A DNA stretch of 64,000 nt from an uncultured Rhodospirillales bacterium (lineage in GTDB: Bacteria > Pseudomonadota > Alphaproteobacteria > Acetobacterales > Acetobacteraceae). Under the pieces are notes generated by a model. The model ran no database searches. It saw nothing but the letters and a program-made list of their open reading frames with translations, and was not told the DNA's origin. This document shows positions 32,385 to 45,627 of this stretch, in pieces; within the stretch, counting starts at the first letter, position 1, and every line of letters begins with the position of its first letter. The stretch is taken from NCBI GenBank assembly GCA_903835235.1, contig CAILMF010000036.1:1-64000 (forward strand), given 5' to 3'. Position numbers and translations under genes: made by a program.

Positions 32385-33395
32385 CTAAGCTCCCGCCTGC
32401 ACCGCCGTCTGCCAGCCCAGTTCCGCGATCGGCACCGCCAGCTTGCCATTGGCCTCGGCATCCGGCCCCACCGCGGTGCCATCCAGCACCCGCTTCATGA
32501 TGCCCTGCATGATCGCCGCCAGCCGGAACAGGTTGAAGGCGATGTAGAAGTCCAGTCCCGGAATGCCCGCCCGCCCGGTACGGCGGCAATAGGCCGCGAC
32601 ATGCTCGGCCTCCGAAGGGATACCCAGCGCTGCCAGGTCGCTGCCAGCCAGGCCGCGGAACATGCCCGGCGGAATGCGCCAGTACATCGCGCTGTAGGCA
32701 AAGTCCGCCAGCGGACTGCCCAGGGTCGAAAGCTCCCAGTCCAGCACCGCCACCACGCGCGGCTCGGTGGGGTGGAAGACGAAATTGTCCATCCGGCAAT
32801 CGCCATGCACCACGCTGACAGCCGCGTCGTCATGCTTCGCCAACTGCGCCGGCAGCCATTCGATCAGCCGCTCCATCGGCTCGATCCGGTGCGTCTCGCT
32901 GGCGCGGTATTGCCGGCTCCAACGCTCGATCTGGCGGCCCATGTAGTTGCCGGGGCGGCCGTAGTCGCCAAGCCCCGCCGCCACGGGGTCGATGCCGTGC
33001 AGCAGCGCCAGCGTCGCGTTCATGGCGTCGAACAGCGGCGCGCGTTCCTCGCGCGGCACGTCGGGCAGGCGCGGGTCGAAGAAGATGCGGCCGGCGACGA
33101 AATCCATCACGTAGAACGGCGTGCCGACCACGCTGGTGTCGTCGCTGTAGCCATACACGCGCGGCGTCGGCAGCCCTGCCGCGTGCAGCCCGGCGATGAC
33201 GCGGTATTCGCGGTCCACCGCATGGGCGCTGGGCAGCAGCACGCCATCCGGCTTGCGGCGCAGCACGTAGTCGCCGCTGGCCGCCTTCAGCCGAAAGGTC
33301 GGGTTGGACTGGCCGCCGGCCAGTTGCACCATCTCGAACGGGCCTTCGAAGCCCGGGATGTGCGCTTTCAGCCAGGCCTGCAGATTGGGCTGCAT
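32385..33395 (-). CDS. APH-fold phosphotransferase family protein (acyl-CoA dehydrogenase-associated)
   Basis: Aminoglycoside-phosphotransferase-fold kinase, 336 residues: nucleotide lobe with GGQSNPTFRL and YVLRRKP, catalytic loop HGDCRMDN (D199, N204) and metal motif LDWE (D219). Proteins of this type commonly accompany acyl-CoA dehydrogenases (bacterial ACAD10-like arrangement), and one lies at 33758 on the same strand, although an unrelated AT-rich gene now separates them. ATG 33395 is chosen for its AGGGACGG ribosome-binding site and the homology start; an upstream in-frame ATG exists at 33449. Confidence 0.88.
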   Translation of the reverse strand: MQPNLQAWLKAHIPGFEGPFEMVQLAGGQSNPTFRLKAASGDYVLRRKPDGVLLPSAHAVDREYRVIAGLHAAGLPTPRVYGYSDDTSVVGTPFYVMDFVAGRIFFDPRLPDVPREERAPLFDAMNATLALLHGIDPVAAGLGDYGRPGNYMGRQIERWSRQYRASETHRIEPMERLIEWLPAQLAKHDDAAVSVVHGDCRMDNFVFHPTEPRVVAVLDWELSTLGSPLADFAYSAMYWRIPPGMFRGLAGSDLAALGIPSEAEHVAAYCRRTGRAGIPGLDFYIAFNLFRLAAIMQGIMKRVLDGTAVGPDAEANGKLAVPIAELGWQTAVQAGA

Positions 33396-33427
33396 GTTTC
33401 CGTCCCTTAGCTCGAGATTGTTTCTCA

Positions 33428-33455
33428 TTGTATGGTCGTTCCGATCCACTAAACT
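33428..33455 (+). promoter_or_regulatory. Candidate sigma-70-type promoter of the AT-rich membrane gene
   Basis: TTGTAT (33428-33433) and TAAACT (33450-33455) are separated by 16 nt, each matching the -35 and -10 consensus at four of six bases. The start codon at 33480 follows with CGGAGGG just before it. Confidence 0.45.
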
Positions 33456-33479
33456 TAAGCGGAGCTAACGGAGGGTTCC

Positions 33480-33757
33480 ATGCGAAATTTGGTATCCTAT
33501 ATGTTAACGGGCGTTCGAATCGTCTTTCTGATATTTGGCGTCTTCGAAGCAGGCAAGGGAATTTATTATGATTGGTTTGCCGAAAGATACATTGACCAAG
33601 TAAACATGGCGCGTAGCGCGAACGATGCGGCGAAGTTGATGCTTTACTCATTACTTGAAGGCTCGCGTCGTGACGAGATCACCTTTTCCTTCCTGTCTGC
33701 GGCTTTCTGCCTGGCGATAGCCTGGGGGTGCGGCCGGTTGGGGCGCTGGTTGCGGCG

Positions 33758-33761
<4 letters not shown>
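33480..33761 (+). CDS. Small AT-rich membrane protein of unknown function
   Basis: A 93-residue protein I do not recognise. It has two hydrophobic segments ([20 protein letters not shown] near 8-27 and [20 protein letters not shown] near 69-88) and a polar middle, so a two-helix inner-membrane protein is likely. A GGAGG-type site precedes the ATG. Its first 180 nt are about 43% G+C by hand count, far below the surroundings, with AT-ending codons: likely recently acquired. It is inserted between the acyl-CoA dehydrogenase and its usual phosphotransferase partner, and overlaps the former by 4 nt. Confidence 0.7.
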
Positions 33762-34963
<1,202 letters not shown>

Positions 34964-35060
34964 CGGCGTTTCCCCTTCTTGCCGCCAGGGAACCACAGCC
35001 CTGGCACTGGTGCCACCCGCCTGATTGCGCGAGGCTGCGGCCTGACCCGGGGGCTTCACC

Positions 35061-36062
35061 ATGCCAAGCATCGACTACACGGCCCTGGTGGCACTGCTGG
35101 CCCGCATCCTCGCGCGCCACGGCTACAGCGCCAGTAACGCCCATGTGCTGGCCGAGACCATGGCCATGGCGGAGCGCGACGCCGCCATTAGCCACGGCGT
35201 GTTCCGGCTGGAAGGCTATCTGGGGGATGCCCGCAGCGGCTGGGCCAAGGCCGATGCCGTGCCCCGCCTGCTGCCCAGCCCCGCCGCGCTGATTCTGGTG
35301 GATGCCGACAACGGCCATGCCCAGCCGGCCTGGCGCCGCGGGCGGGAGCGCCTGGTGGCCCGCGCCGGAGAGCTTGGCCTGGCCGGCATGGTGATCCGCA
35401 ACAGCCACCACCTGGCCGCGCTGTGGCCGGAGGTGGAAGACCTAGCCGAGGCCGGCCTGGTCGGGCTGAACTTCCGCGGCACCAGGCCCTTCCTGGCGCT
35501 GCCGGGCGGCCGGGCGCCGCTGCTGGGCACCAACCCCTGGGCCTTCGCCTGCCCGCGCGCGGGGCAGCCGCCCATCGTCTTCGACATGGCCAGCAGCGCC
35601 ATGGCTCGTGGCGACATGCTGCTGGCGGCGCGGGAGGGCAGGGCGGTGGCGGAAGGCGCCGGACTGGACGCCGCGGGCCTGCCGACCACCGACCCCGCGG
35701 CCATCACCGGCGGCGGCGTGCAACTGCCCTTCGGCGGCGTGAAGGGGGGCCTGGTGGCGCTGATGGTGGAGCTGCTGGCCAATGCCCTGACCGGCAGCCT
35801 GCTGGCGTTGCAGGACCAATCCGCCGAGGTGAAGGGCGCCGCCACCGCCAATGGCGGGCAGCTGATCCTGGCCATCAACCCCGGCGCCGCCGGCGGCCAG
35901 GGCTTCGCGCAACAAGTCGAGATGCTGGCCGCCGCGCTGGAAGCCACCGGCGCCCGCATGCCCGGCGCCCGCCGCCACGCCGCCCGCCAGCGCAGCCTGC
36001 GCGAAGGCATTCCCCTGGCAGCGGAAAGGCTGGCAGAGTTGCACATCCTGGCCGGAGACTGA
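35061..36062 (+). CDS. Ldh-family (malate/L-lactate/sulfolactate dehydrogenase type) oxidoreductase
   Basis: NAD(P)H-dependent oxidoreductase of 333 residues in the Ldh_2 (YlbC/ComC/DpkA) fold, which is unrelated to classical lactate dehydrogenases. It shows the substrate-region [27 protein letters not shown] with the expected catalytic histidine, the [10 protein letters not shown] loop and [16 protein letters not shown]. Family substrates include malate, ureidoglycolate, sulfolactate and delta1-piperideine-2-carboxylate. A Bug receptor starts 4 nt after its stop, so a hydroxy- or keto-acid taken up by that receptor is a plausible substrate. Confidence 0.88.
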   Translation: MPSIDYTALVALLARILARHGYSASNAHVLAETMAMAERDAAISHGVFRLEGYLGDARSGWAKADAVPRLLPSPAALILVDADNGHAQPAWRRGRERLVARAGELGLAGMVIRNSHHLAALWPEVEDLAEAGLVGLNFRGTRPFLALPGGRAPLLGTNPWAFACPRAGQPPIVFDMASSAMARGDMLLAAREGRAVAEGAGLDAAGLPTTDPAAITGGGVQLPFGGVKGGLVALMVELLANALTGSLLALQDQSAEVKGAATANGGQLILAINPGAAGGQGFAQQVEMLAAALEATGARMPGARRHAARQRSLREGIPLAAERLAELHILAGD

Positions 36063-36066
36063 GCCG

Positions 36067-37008
36067 ATGCAGCGCCGCACCCTGTTTGCCTTGCTGGCTA
36101 CCCCCGCGATTGCCCGCGCCCAGGACCGCAACGTGCGCCTGGTGGTGCCGTTCGGCGCCGGCGGCAATACGGATGCCATCGCCCGCGTCCTGGCGCCGCG
36201 CCTGGCGGAACTGCTGGGCCAGCCGGTGCTGGTGGAGAACAGGCCCAGCGCCAGCGGCGTGATCGGCGCGGAATACGTCTCCCGCGCTGCGCCTGATGGC
36301 CAGACCTTCATGATGCACGACACCACCTTTCCGGTGATGCCTTCGCTGCACAAGCGGCTGCCGTTTGATGTCGAGACCGGCTTCACCCTGCTGGGCTGCC
36401 AGGCCGCCGGGCCGACGACAATGGTGGTGCGCGCCAACCTGCCGGCACAGAACCTGCGGGAGGTGGTAGCCCTGGCCCGCGCCAATCCGGGCACGGTCAG
36501 CTACGCCACCGGCTCCACCGGCGGCACCGCCCACCTGGCGGGGTTGCTGCTGGAACAGGTGGCGGGCATTCGCCTGAACCACCTGGCCTATGCCGGCGCC
36601 GGGCAGGCGATGAACGACCTGGCGGGCGGGCATATCGACATGACCTTCTCGGCGCTGTCATCCGTGCAGTCGCTGGTGGAAAGCGGCAAGGTCCGCGCCA
36701 TCGCCACCAGCGGGGCGGAGCGGCTGCCGACCGCGCCGAACCTGCCGACCTTCCGCGAATCCGGGGTGGATGTGGTGGTTTCCGCCAACTGGTGCAGCTA
36801 TGCCCCGCCGGGCACGCCGCCCGCCGCCGCCGCGCGCCTGGCGGAAGCGCTGGCCGGTGCCATCGCCACCCCGGCGATCAATGCAGAACTCACGCGCCGC
36901 GGCTTCGTGCCGCTGCACATTCCCGCCAGCGGCCACGCCGCCTCCCTGCATGCGGAGGTGATGCAATGGGGCGCGGTGATCCGGCGGGCGGGCATTCAGG
37001 CGGAGTAG
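36067..37008 (+). CDS. Bug/TctC-family periplasmic substrate-binding protein
   Basis: Fifth orphan Bug receptor, 313 residues, signal peptide MQRRTLFALLATPAIARA cut before QDR. Family segments VRLVVPFGAGGNTDAIA and LAYAGAGQAMNDLAGGHIDM retain the acidic loop residue, although the usual YRG is YAG. It starts 4 nt after the Ldh-family gene, so the two are almost certainly one transcript. Confidence 0.9.
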   Translation: MQRRTLFALLATPAIARAQDRNVRLVVPFGAGGNTDAIARVLAPRLAELLGQPVLVENRPSASGVIGAEYVSRAAPDGQTFMMHDTTFPVMPSLHKRLPFDVETGFTLLGCQAAGPTTMVVRANLPAQNLREVVALARANPGTVSYATGSTGGTAHLAGLLLEQVAGIRLNHLAYAGAGQAMNDLAGGHIDMTFSALSSVQSLVESGKVRAIATSGAERLPTAPNLPTFRESGVDVVVSANWCSYAPPGTPPAAAARLAEALAGAIATPAINAELTRRGFVPLHIPASGHAASLHAEVMQWGAVIRRAGIQAE

Positions 37009-37051
37009 GGCTGGACCGCGCCGGCCGCGGCGCCACTGTGCGGGTTGGGCG

Positions 37052-38317
37052 CTACCGCCGCCGCACCACGTAGCCCGCCGCTTCCAGCGCGGTGATGATG
37101 GCGGTGCCCTGGGCGCCGTCACGCACCTCCACCATCAGGTGCAGCTCCGTGCTCTGCACCGTCGGCGCGCCGAACAGCTGCTGGTGCTGCACCTCGATCA
37201 CGTTGCCGCCGAGGTCGGAGATGCGGGCGGCGATGTCGGCCAGCATGCCCGGGCGGTCCGGAATGTCGAAGTGCAGGCGCAGGATGCGGCCATCCCGCAG
37301 CAACTGCCGCAGCAGCACGTTGGAAAGCGCCCGCGCGTCGATATTGCCGCCGCAGATCACCGTGCCCACGCGCTTGCCGGCAAAACGGTCCGGAAAGGCC
37401 AGCAACGCCGCCACGCCGGCAGCACCAGCGCCTTCCGCCACCACCTTGCCACCCTCGGCCAGCAGGGCGATGGCCTGCTCGATGGCGCGTTCCGGCACCA
37501 CCAGCACCTCGGTCCGCAGCAGGCGCAGCTGGGCCAGTGGCAGCTCGCCCACGTCGCGCACGGCAATGCCCTCGGCAATGGTCGGGCCGCCGACATTCAC
37601 CGGCAGTCCCGCCAGGCGCTGCGCCATGGCGGGGTAGCCCTCTACCTCCACGCCGAAGACCGGCAGGCCCGGGCGCAGCGTGGCCGCGGCGGTGGCGCAG
37701 CCGGCCAGCAGCCCACCGCCGCCCACCGGGAACAGCAGCGCATCCAGCGGCTCGGTCGCGTCGGCCAGCATCTCCAACGCCACGGTGCCCTGGCCGGCGA
37801 TGACGGCGGGGTCGTCATAGGGGTGAATGAAGGTCATCCCCTGCTCGCGGGCCAGCGCGTGAGCGTGGGCGGCGGCCTCGGCCAGCGTCTCGCCATGCAG
37901 CACCACCTGGGCGCCCCAGCTTTCGGTACGCACCACCTTGGTGGCGGGGGTGAAGCGCGGCATGCAGATGACGGCGCGGATGCCGGCCAGGCTGGCATGG
38001 CGCGCCACCGCCTGGGCATGGTTTCCGGCCGACATGGTGATGACGCCAGCGCGGCGCTCGGCCTCCCCCAGCAGGGCAATGCGGTTGGCGGCGCCGCGTT
38101 CCTTGAAGGCGCCGGTGGCCTGCAGGTTGTCCAGCTTAAGGTGCACCCGGCAGCCGGTGGCGCGGGAGACGGCGTCGCTGACCAGCAACGGCGTGCGCAG
38201 CACCGCGCCGGCAATGCGGGCGGCGGCGGCCTCGACATCGGCGAAGGTCACGGTGGGGGCGGCGGCCACCCCCTGGCCGGGCAAAGGCATGGGGTCAAGC
38301 GGCGACATTGGCGGCAT
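37052..38317 (-). CDS. ilvA: Threonine ammonia-lyase (threonine dehydratase) with ACT domain
   Basis: PLP enzyme converting threonine to 2-oxobutanoate (first step to isoleucine) or degrading it. The 421-residue protein has the PLP-lysine motif GAFKERGAANR, the phosphate-binding loop PVGGGGLLAG, and one C-terminal ACT domain (about 345-421; HFDIPDRPGMLADIA). The single ACT domain is the shorter type rather than the two-ACT E. coli biosynthetic enzyme, so it may be less sensitive to isoleucine or catabolic. The ATG at 38317 and another at 38308 are both possible starts; neither has a strong ribosome-binding site. Confidence 0.9.
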   Translation of the reverse strand: MPPMSPLDPMPLPGQGVAAAPTVTFADVEAAAARIAGAVLRTPLLVSDAVSRATGCRVHLKLDNLQATGAFKERGAANRIALLGEAERRAGVITMSAGNHAQAVARHASLAGIRAVICMPRFTPATKVVRTESWGAQVVLHGETLAEAAAHAHALAREQGMTFIHPYDDPAVIAGQGTVALEMLADATEPLDALLFPVGGGGLLAGCATAAATLRPGLPVFGVEVEGYPAMAQRLAGLPVNVGGPTIAEGIAVRDVGELPLAQLRLLRTEVLVVPERAIEQAIALLAEGGKVVAEGAGAAGVAALLAFPDRFAGKRVGTVICGGNIDARALSNVLLRQLLRDGRILRLHFDIPDRPGMLADIAARISDLGGNVIEVQHQQLFGAPTVQSTELHLMVEVRDGAQGTAIITALEAAGYVVRRR

Positions 38318-38375
38318 CCGGGGTCATGCCGGCGGCATAGACACCCTGGGTGCCGTCGGCGCAAGGCAGTTCGCT

Positions 38376-38408
38376 GCGATGCAGCATCGCCGGCGCGGCC
38401 TGGCGCCG
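38376..38408. terminator. Two adjacent stem-loops between greA and ilvA
   Basis: GCGATG-CAG-CATCGC (38376-38390) and CGGCGC-GGCCTG-GCGCCG (38391-38408) abut each other downstream of the leftward greA gene. There is no T-run; they may cause partial termination or protect the greA mRNA end. Confidence 0.45.
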
Positions 38409-38418
38409 CGCCACGGCC

Positions 38419-38892
38419 TCAGCTGTAGCGGACGCCCGCGATCTCATAGGCGCGGGCGCCACCGGGCGCCGGCACCTCGACGCTGTCGCCGACCTTCTTG
38501 CCGATCAGCGTGCGCGCCAGGGGCGAGGAGATGGAGATGGAGTTGACCTTCATGTCGGCCTCGTGCTGGCCGACGATGCGGTAGGTCTTCTCCTCCTCGG
38601 TCTCCTCGTCGATGACGGTGACATAGGCGCCGAACTTCACCTGGTTGCCGCTGAGCTTGGAGACGTCGATCACCTCGACCGAGGGGATGACCCCCTCCAG
38701 CTCGCCGATGCGTCCCTCGATGAAGGACTGGCGCTCCCGCGCGGCGTGGTACTCGGCATTCTCCGAAAGGTCGCCATGGGCGCGCGCCTCGGCGATGGCG
38801 CGGATCACGGAGGGGCGCTCTTCGCTCTTCAGCGTCCTGAGCTCATCTTCCAGCTTCGCCAGACCTTCAGCGGTCATGGGGAACTTCTGCAC
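38419..38892 (-). CDS. greA: Transcription elongation factor GreA
   Basis: Rescues backtracked RNA polymerase by stimulating transcript cleavage. The 157-residue protein has the N-terminal coiled-coil with the tip motif [20 protein letters not shown], carrying the catalytic acidic residues, and the C-terminal FKBP-like domain ending [20 protein letters not shown]. Length is standard. It lies 120 nt downstream of carB on the same strand, a common alphaproteobacterial order. Confidence 0.97.
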   Translation of the reverse strand: MQKFPMTAEGLAKLEDELRTLKSEERPSVIRAIAEARAHGDLSENAEYHAARERQSFIEGRIGELEGVIPSVEVIDVSKLSGNQVKFGAYVTVIDEETEEEKTYRIVGQHEADMKVNSISISSPLARTLIGKKVGDSVEVPAPGGARAYEIAGVRYS

Positions 38893-39012
38893 GGCGCTTC
38901 TTTCCTTCAGCCAGCCCCCGTCAACCCGCCGCCGCCCCGGACAGGTGCGACAAGCCGGATGGCGGGGGCAAACACCAAGGACGGGGCGCAGTTCCCTGCA
39001 GCCCCGCCATAC

Positions 39013-42258
<3,246 letters not shown>

Positions 42259-42267
42259 GAGAGCCTC

Positions 42268-42900
42268 CTAGCGAGAAGGTTGCAGCGCCAGCTTCACGGC
42301 CAGCAGCGCCAGCGCGGTGCCAAGCACCCAGCGCTGCGCCGCCATCCAGAACGGGCGACCAGTGAGGAAACGGGCGACGCCGCCGGCGGAAAGCACCAGC
42401 AGGCCGTCGAAGATGGTGCAGACCAGCACCTGCACGGCGCCGAGGATGGCGGCCTGGGCGAAGATGCTGCCGCGGTCCGGCGAGAGAAAAGGCGGCAGCA
42501 CCGCCATGTAGAACAGCGCCACCTTGGGGTTCAGCAGCGCCGTGGCGGCACCCAGAGAGAACAGCCGCAGGCTGCCTTCGCGCGGCATCGGCTGCGGCGA
42601 GAACAACGGCCGCCCACCGGGCCGCACGCATTGCCAGGCCAGCCAGGCCAGGTACACGGCGCCGCCGATCCGCAGCACATCCCAGGCATAGGGCACCGCC
42701 AGCAGCGCAGCGGTGATGCCCGCCGCCGCCAGCAGCGCGATGACCAGGGAGCCGAACTGGCAGCCGAACAGCGAGACGATGCCCGCCTGCGTGCCCTGCG
42801 CCAGTGTGCGGGACACCAAGTAAAGCATGTTCGGCCCCGGCGTCAGCGCCAGGCCGAGCGACAGCGCGGCGAAGACCAGCAGCGTCTCGGCGCTGGGCAT
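42268..42900 (-). CDS. LysE-family translocator
   Basis: Inner-membrane exporter of 210 residues with about six hydrophobic segments and the N-terminal signature LALTPGPNMLYLVSRTLAQG of the LysE/RhtB family, which exports amino acids and derivatives. TALLNPKVALFYMAVLPPF, the second conserved stretch, is present. The gene is embedded between the SDR gene (3 nt) and carB (9 nt), so it is co-expressed with carbamoyl-phosphate synthesis; export of arginine- or pyrimidine-related compounds is conceivable but unproven. Confidence 0.92.
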   Translation of the reverse strand: MPSAETLLVFAALSLGLALTPGPNMLYLVSRTLAQGTQAGIVSLFGCQFGSLVIALLAAAGITAALLAVPYAWDVLRIGGAVYLAWLAWQCVRPGGRPLFSPQPMPREGSLRLFSLGAATALLNPKVALFYMAVLPPFLSPDRGSIFAQAAILGAVQVLVCTIFDGLLVLSAGGVARFLTGRPFWMAAQRWVLGTALALLAVKLALQPSR

Positions 42901-42903
42901 GGC

Positions 42904-43662
42904 CTAGCCCTGGACGCTGAAGCCGCCATCCACCGGGATGGCCGTGCCGGTGATGAAGGCCGCCGCGTCGCTGGCCAGGAAGGCGGCGATGCCCTCGAAG
43001 TCGCCGGGCACGCCCCAGCGCTTGGCCGGGGTGCGGCGCAGCACGTCGTCGTTCAGCGTGGGCATGTCGGTGCGGGCGCCGCGGGTCAAGGCGGTGTCGA
43101 TCCAGCCCGGCAGCAGCGCGTTCACGGTGATGCCCTCGGCCGCCCAGGCGGTGGCGGTGCTGCGCGTCAGCTGCACGATCCCGCCCTTGGAGGCGCCATA
43201 GGCGATGTGGAACTGCACGCCGAAGATGGACAGCATGCTGCCGATGTTGATGACCCGGCCGCAGCCATGCGCCTTCAGCTGCGGATAGGCGGCCTGGGAC
43301 GCCAGCATGGCGCTGGTCAGGTTGGTGTTGATGACCTGGTGCCAGTCCTCCAGCCGGTAATCCTCCGGCCGGCGGCGGATGTTGATGCCGGCATTGTTCA
43401 CCAGCACGTCCAGCCGGCCGAACCTGGCGACCGTCTCGGCCACCATGGCGGTGATGCTGGCGGGCTCGGTCACGTCCACCACCACGCCGATGGCCTCAGC
43501 GCCCAGCGCCGTCAGCTCGGCCACCGCGGCGGCGTTCTTTTCGGCGTTGCGGCCGGCCACCGCCACGCTGGCGCCGGCCTTGGCCAGCCCGCGCGCCATG
43601 CCCAGCCCGATGCCGCCATTGCCGCCAGTGACCAGCGCAACGCGCCCCGTCAGGTCAAACAT
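42904..43662 (-). CDS. SDR-family NAD(P)-dependent oxidoreductase
   Basis: Classical short-chain dehydrogenase, 252 residues: cofactor loop TGGNGGIG (12-19), NNAG (89-92), and catalytic S142, Y155 and K159 (YGASK). It closely resembles 2-deoxy-D-gluconate/gluconate 5-dehydrogenase-type SDRs; the substrate is not assignable. It overlaps the end of carA by 8 nt and is 3 nt from lysE, so it sits in the car operon without an obvious metabolic link. Confidence 0.92.
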   Translation of the reverse strand: MFDLTGRVALVTGGNGGIGLGMARGLAKAGASVAVAGRNAEKNAAAVAELTALGAEAIGVVVDVTEPASITAMVAETVARFGRLDVLVNNAGINIRRRPEDYRLEDWHQVINTNLTSAMLASQAAYPQLKAHGCGRVINIGSMLSIFGVQFHIAYGASKGGIVQLTRSTATAWAAEGITVNALLPGWIDTALTRGARTDMPTLNDDVLRRTPAKRWGVPGDFEGIAAFLASDAAAFITGTAIPVDGGFSVQG

Positions 43663-45025
43663 CGGCGCGCACCTTCTCCATCAGCGCGGTGAAGCGGTGG
43701 AACAGGTAGTGGCTGTCGGTCGGGCCGGGCGAGGCTTCCGGGTGGTACTGCACGCTGAAGGCCGGCTTGTCGTCGCAGGAAAGCCCCTCGTTGGAGCCAT
43801 CGAACAGCGAGACATGGCTGACGATGACGCCCGGGGGCAGCGTCTTCGCATCCACCGCAAAGCCGTGGTTCTGGCTGGTGATCTCCACCTTGCCGGTGGC
43901 GATGTCCTTCACCGGCTGATTGGCGCCGCGATGCCCGCGCTCCAGCTTGTAGGTCTTGGCGCCCAGCGCCAGGCCGAGCAGCTGGTGGCCCAGGCAGATG
44001 CCGAAGACCGGCACGCCCTTGGCCAGCACCGCCTGAATGACCGGCACGGCATAGACGCCGGTGGCCGCGGGGTCGCCCGGGCCGTTGGACAGAAACACGC
44101 CATCCGGCTGATGGCGCAGGATGTCCTCGGCCGTGGCCGTCGCGGGCACCACCGTTACGGCGCAGCCGGCGCTGGCCAGGCAGCGCAGGATGTTGCGCTT
44201 CGCCCCGTAGTCAACCGCGACAACCTTGAACTTCGGCGCCGTCTGCGTCGCGTAGCCGGTGGGCCAGACGTATTCGGCCTCGTCCCAGGTATAGCTCTGG
44301 CGGCAGGTCACTTCCTTCGCCAGGTCCATGCCTTCCAGCCCGGGCCAGCCGGCCGCCTGGGCGCGCAGCGCCGGCAGGTCGAACTTGCCATCGGCCGGGA
44401 AGCACACCACGCCATTGGGCGCGCCGCCGTCGCGGATGCGCGCGGTCAGGGCGCGGGTGTCCACGCCGGAGATGCCCGGCGTGCCGTGGCGCTTCAGCCA
44501 GGCATCCAGATGCAGCTGGGAGCGCCAATTCGCGGGTTCGGTGATGTCCTGCTTCACCACCAGGCCGCGGCAGGCCGGGGCCAGCGCCTCGATATCCTCG
44601 GCATTGGTGCCGACATTGCCGATGTGCGGAAAAGTAAAAGTGATGATCTGCCCGGCATAGCTCGGGTCGGTCAGGGTTTCCTGGTAGCCGGTCATGCTGG
44701 TGTTGAAGCAGACCTCGCCGACCGCGCCGATGCTGTGGGCGCCGATGCCGCGGCCCCAGAACACGCTGCCATCGCCCAGCACGAGGCAGGCATTCGCCCC
44801 CTCAGGGACGGAGTCGGGATTTTGCATGGCTTGCTCCGGAACGGGGGGCGCGACGGAGAGATCCGCCAGCGAAAGGCCGGTGGCGGCGATCACCGCGGGC
44901 CAGTGCTTCGCGGGAATCGCCCGGGATTGGCGCCATTTCCGCACCGCTTCGGTGCCGATGCCGCAGCGCGTTGCCGCGCCTTCCAAGCCGCCCAGCAGGG
45001 CGATGATTTCTTCGACCGTGCGCAT
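43655..45025 (-). CDS. carA: Carbamoyl-phosphate synthase small subunit with N-terminal HTH fusion
   Basis: Glutamine amidotransferase subunit feeding ammonia to CarB. From the ATG at 45025 the frame encodes 456 residues. Residues 4-57 form a YdaS/Cro-like helix-turn-helix (GLEGAATRCGIGTEAVRKW, then IPAKHWPAVI and TGLSLADL), a proline-rich linker follows, and normal CarA starts at M67. The CarA part is intact: synthase domain, then class I GATase triad C344 (FGICLGHQ), H428 and E430 (YHPEASPGPTDSH). A second start at 44827 has GGAG six nt upstream and would give plain 390-residue CarA, so one or both products may be made. Confidence 0.85.
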   Translation of the reverse strand: MRTVEEIIALLGGLEGAATRCGIGTEAVRKWRQSRAIPAKHWPAVIAATGLSLADLSVAPPVPEQAMQNPDSVPEGANACLVLGDGSVFWGRGIGAHSIGAVGEVCFNTSMTGYQETLTDPSYAGQIITFTFPHIGNVGTNAEDIEALAPACRGLVVKQDITEPANWRSQLHLDAWLKRHGTPGISGVDTRALTARIRDGGAPNGVVCFPADGKFDLPALRAQAAGWPGLEGMDLAKEVTCRQSYTWDEAEYVWPTGYATQTAPKFKVVAVDYGAKRNILRCLASAGCAVTVVPATATAEDILRHQPDGVFLSNGPGDPAATGVYAVPVIQAVLAKGVPVFGICLGHQLLGLALGAKTYKLERGHRGANQPVKDIATGKVEITSQNHGFAVDAKTLPPGVIVSHVSLFDGSNEGLSCDDKPAFSVQYHPEASPGPTDSHYLFHRFTALMEKVRADV

Positions 45026-45031
45026 GGTCGG

Positions 45032-45061
45032 AAGCTAGCGGGAAAGGAATTCCCAGTGCAA
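45032..45061 (-). promoter_or_regulatory. Candidate promoter for carA giving a leaderless transcript
   Basis: Read on the minus strand, TTGCAC (45061-45056) and TAGCTT (45037-45032) are spaced 18 nt, and the ATG at 45025 begins 7 nt after the -10, where transcription should start. No Shine-Dalgarno precedes that ATG, consistent with leaderless translation. The self-complementary 8-mer GGAATTCC (45046-45053) lies between the two boxes as a possible operator. Confidence 0.5.
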
Positions 45062-45147
45062 GGGTAACTTGAGGGGGTGGGAAATATCCTCCCCGCTGGC
45101 GCCGGGGCGCCGCCCGGCTTATCTATCGCGCCTGAAGGAGACCCGCC

Positions 45148-45612
45148 ATGGCCGAAGACCTGCGCAGCCGATTCACCGCCGAGATGAAGGCCAGCATGCT
45201 GGCCAAGACGGCCGACCGCACCTCCACCATCCGCATGATCATGGCCAAGCTGAAGGACGTGGACATCAACGCCCGCCCGTCGGGCGTGGACAAGGTGCCG
45301 GACGAACAGATCGTGGCGATGCTGCGCGGCATGGCCAAGAGCCGGCGGGAAAGCGTGGACCTGTACCGCCAGGGCAACCGGCCGGAGCTGGTGGCCAAGG
45401 AGGAAGCCGAGATCGCGGTGATCGAGGAGTTCCTGCCGCAGCAGATGAGCGAGGCCGACATGCAGGCCGCCGTGGCCGCCGCGGTGGCCGAGGCCGGCGC
45501 CAGCAGCGTGAAGGAAATGGGCAAGGTCATGGCCGTGCTGAAGGCGAAGCACGCCGCCAGCCTGGACATGGGCAAGGCCGGCCCGATGGTGAAGGCGGCG
45601 CTGGGCGGCTGA
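45148..45612 (+). CDS. yqeY: GatB/YqeY domain protein
   Basis: A 154-residue YqeY protein, related to the tail domain of the GatB/E amidotransferase subunit; its cellular role is unclear. Landmarks are RLR-type N-terminal helices with STIRMIMAKLKDVDI, IEEFLPQQMSE and MGKVMAVLKAKHAASLDMGK. AAGGAG precedes the ATG. In alphaproteobacteria yqeY usually lies just before dnaG and rpoD; here a leftward chemotaxis receptor gene separates them. Confidence 0.95.
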   Translation: MAEDLRSRFTAEMKASMLAKTADRTSTIRMIMAKLKDVDINARPSGVDKVPDEQIVAMLRGMAKSRRESVDLYRQGNRPELVAKEEAEIAVIEEFLPQQMSEADMQAAVAAAVAEAGASSVKEMGKVMAVLKAKHAASLDMGKAGPMVKAALGG

Positions 45613-45627
45613 CCGCCATGTTGAGCC

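Noticed and set aside
33434-33475. CtrA box before the AT-rich membrane gene
   Set aside because: TTAAGCGGAGCTAAC resembles two half-sites, but the spacing and second half do not match TTAA-N7-TTAA.
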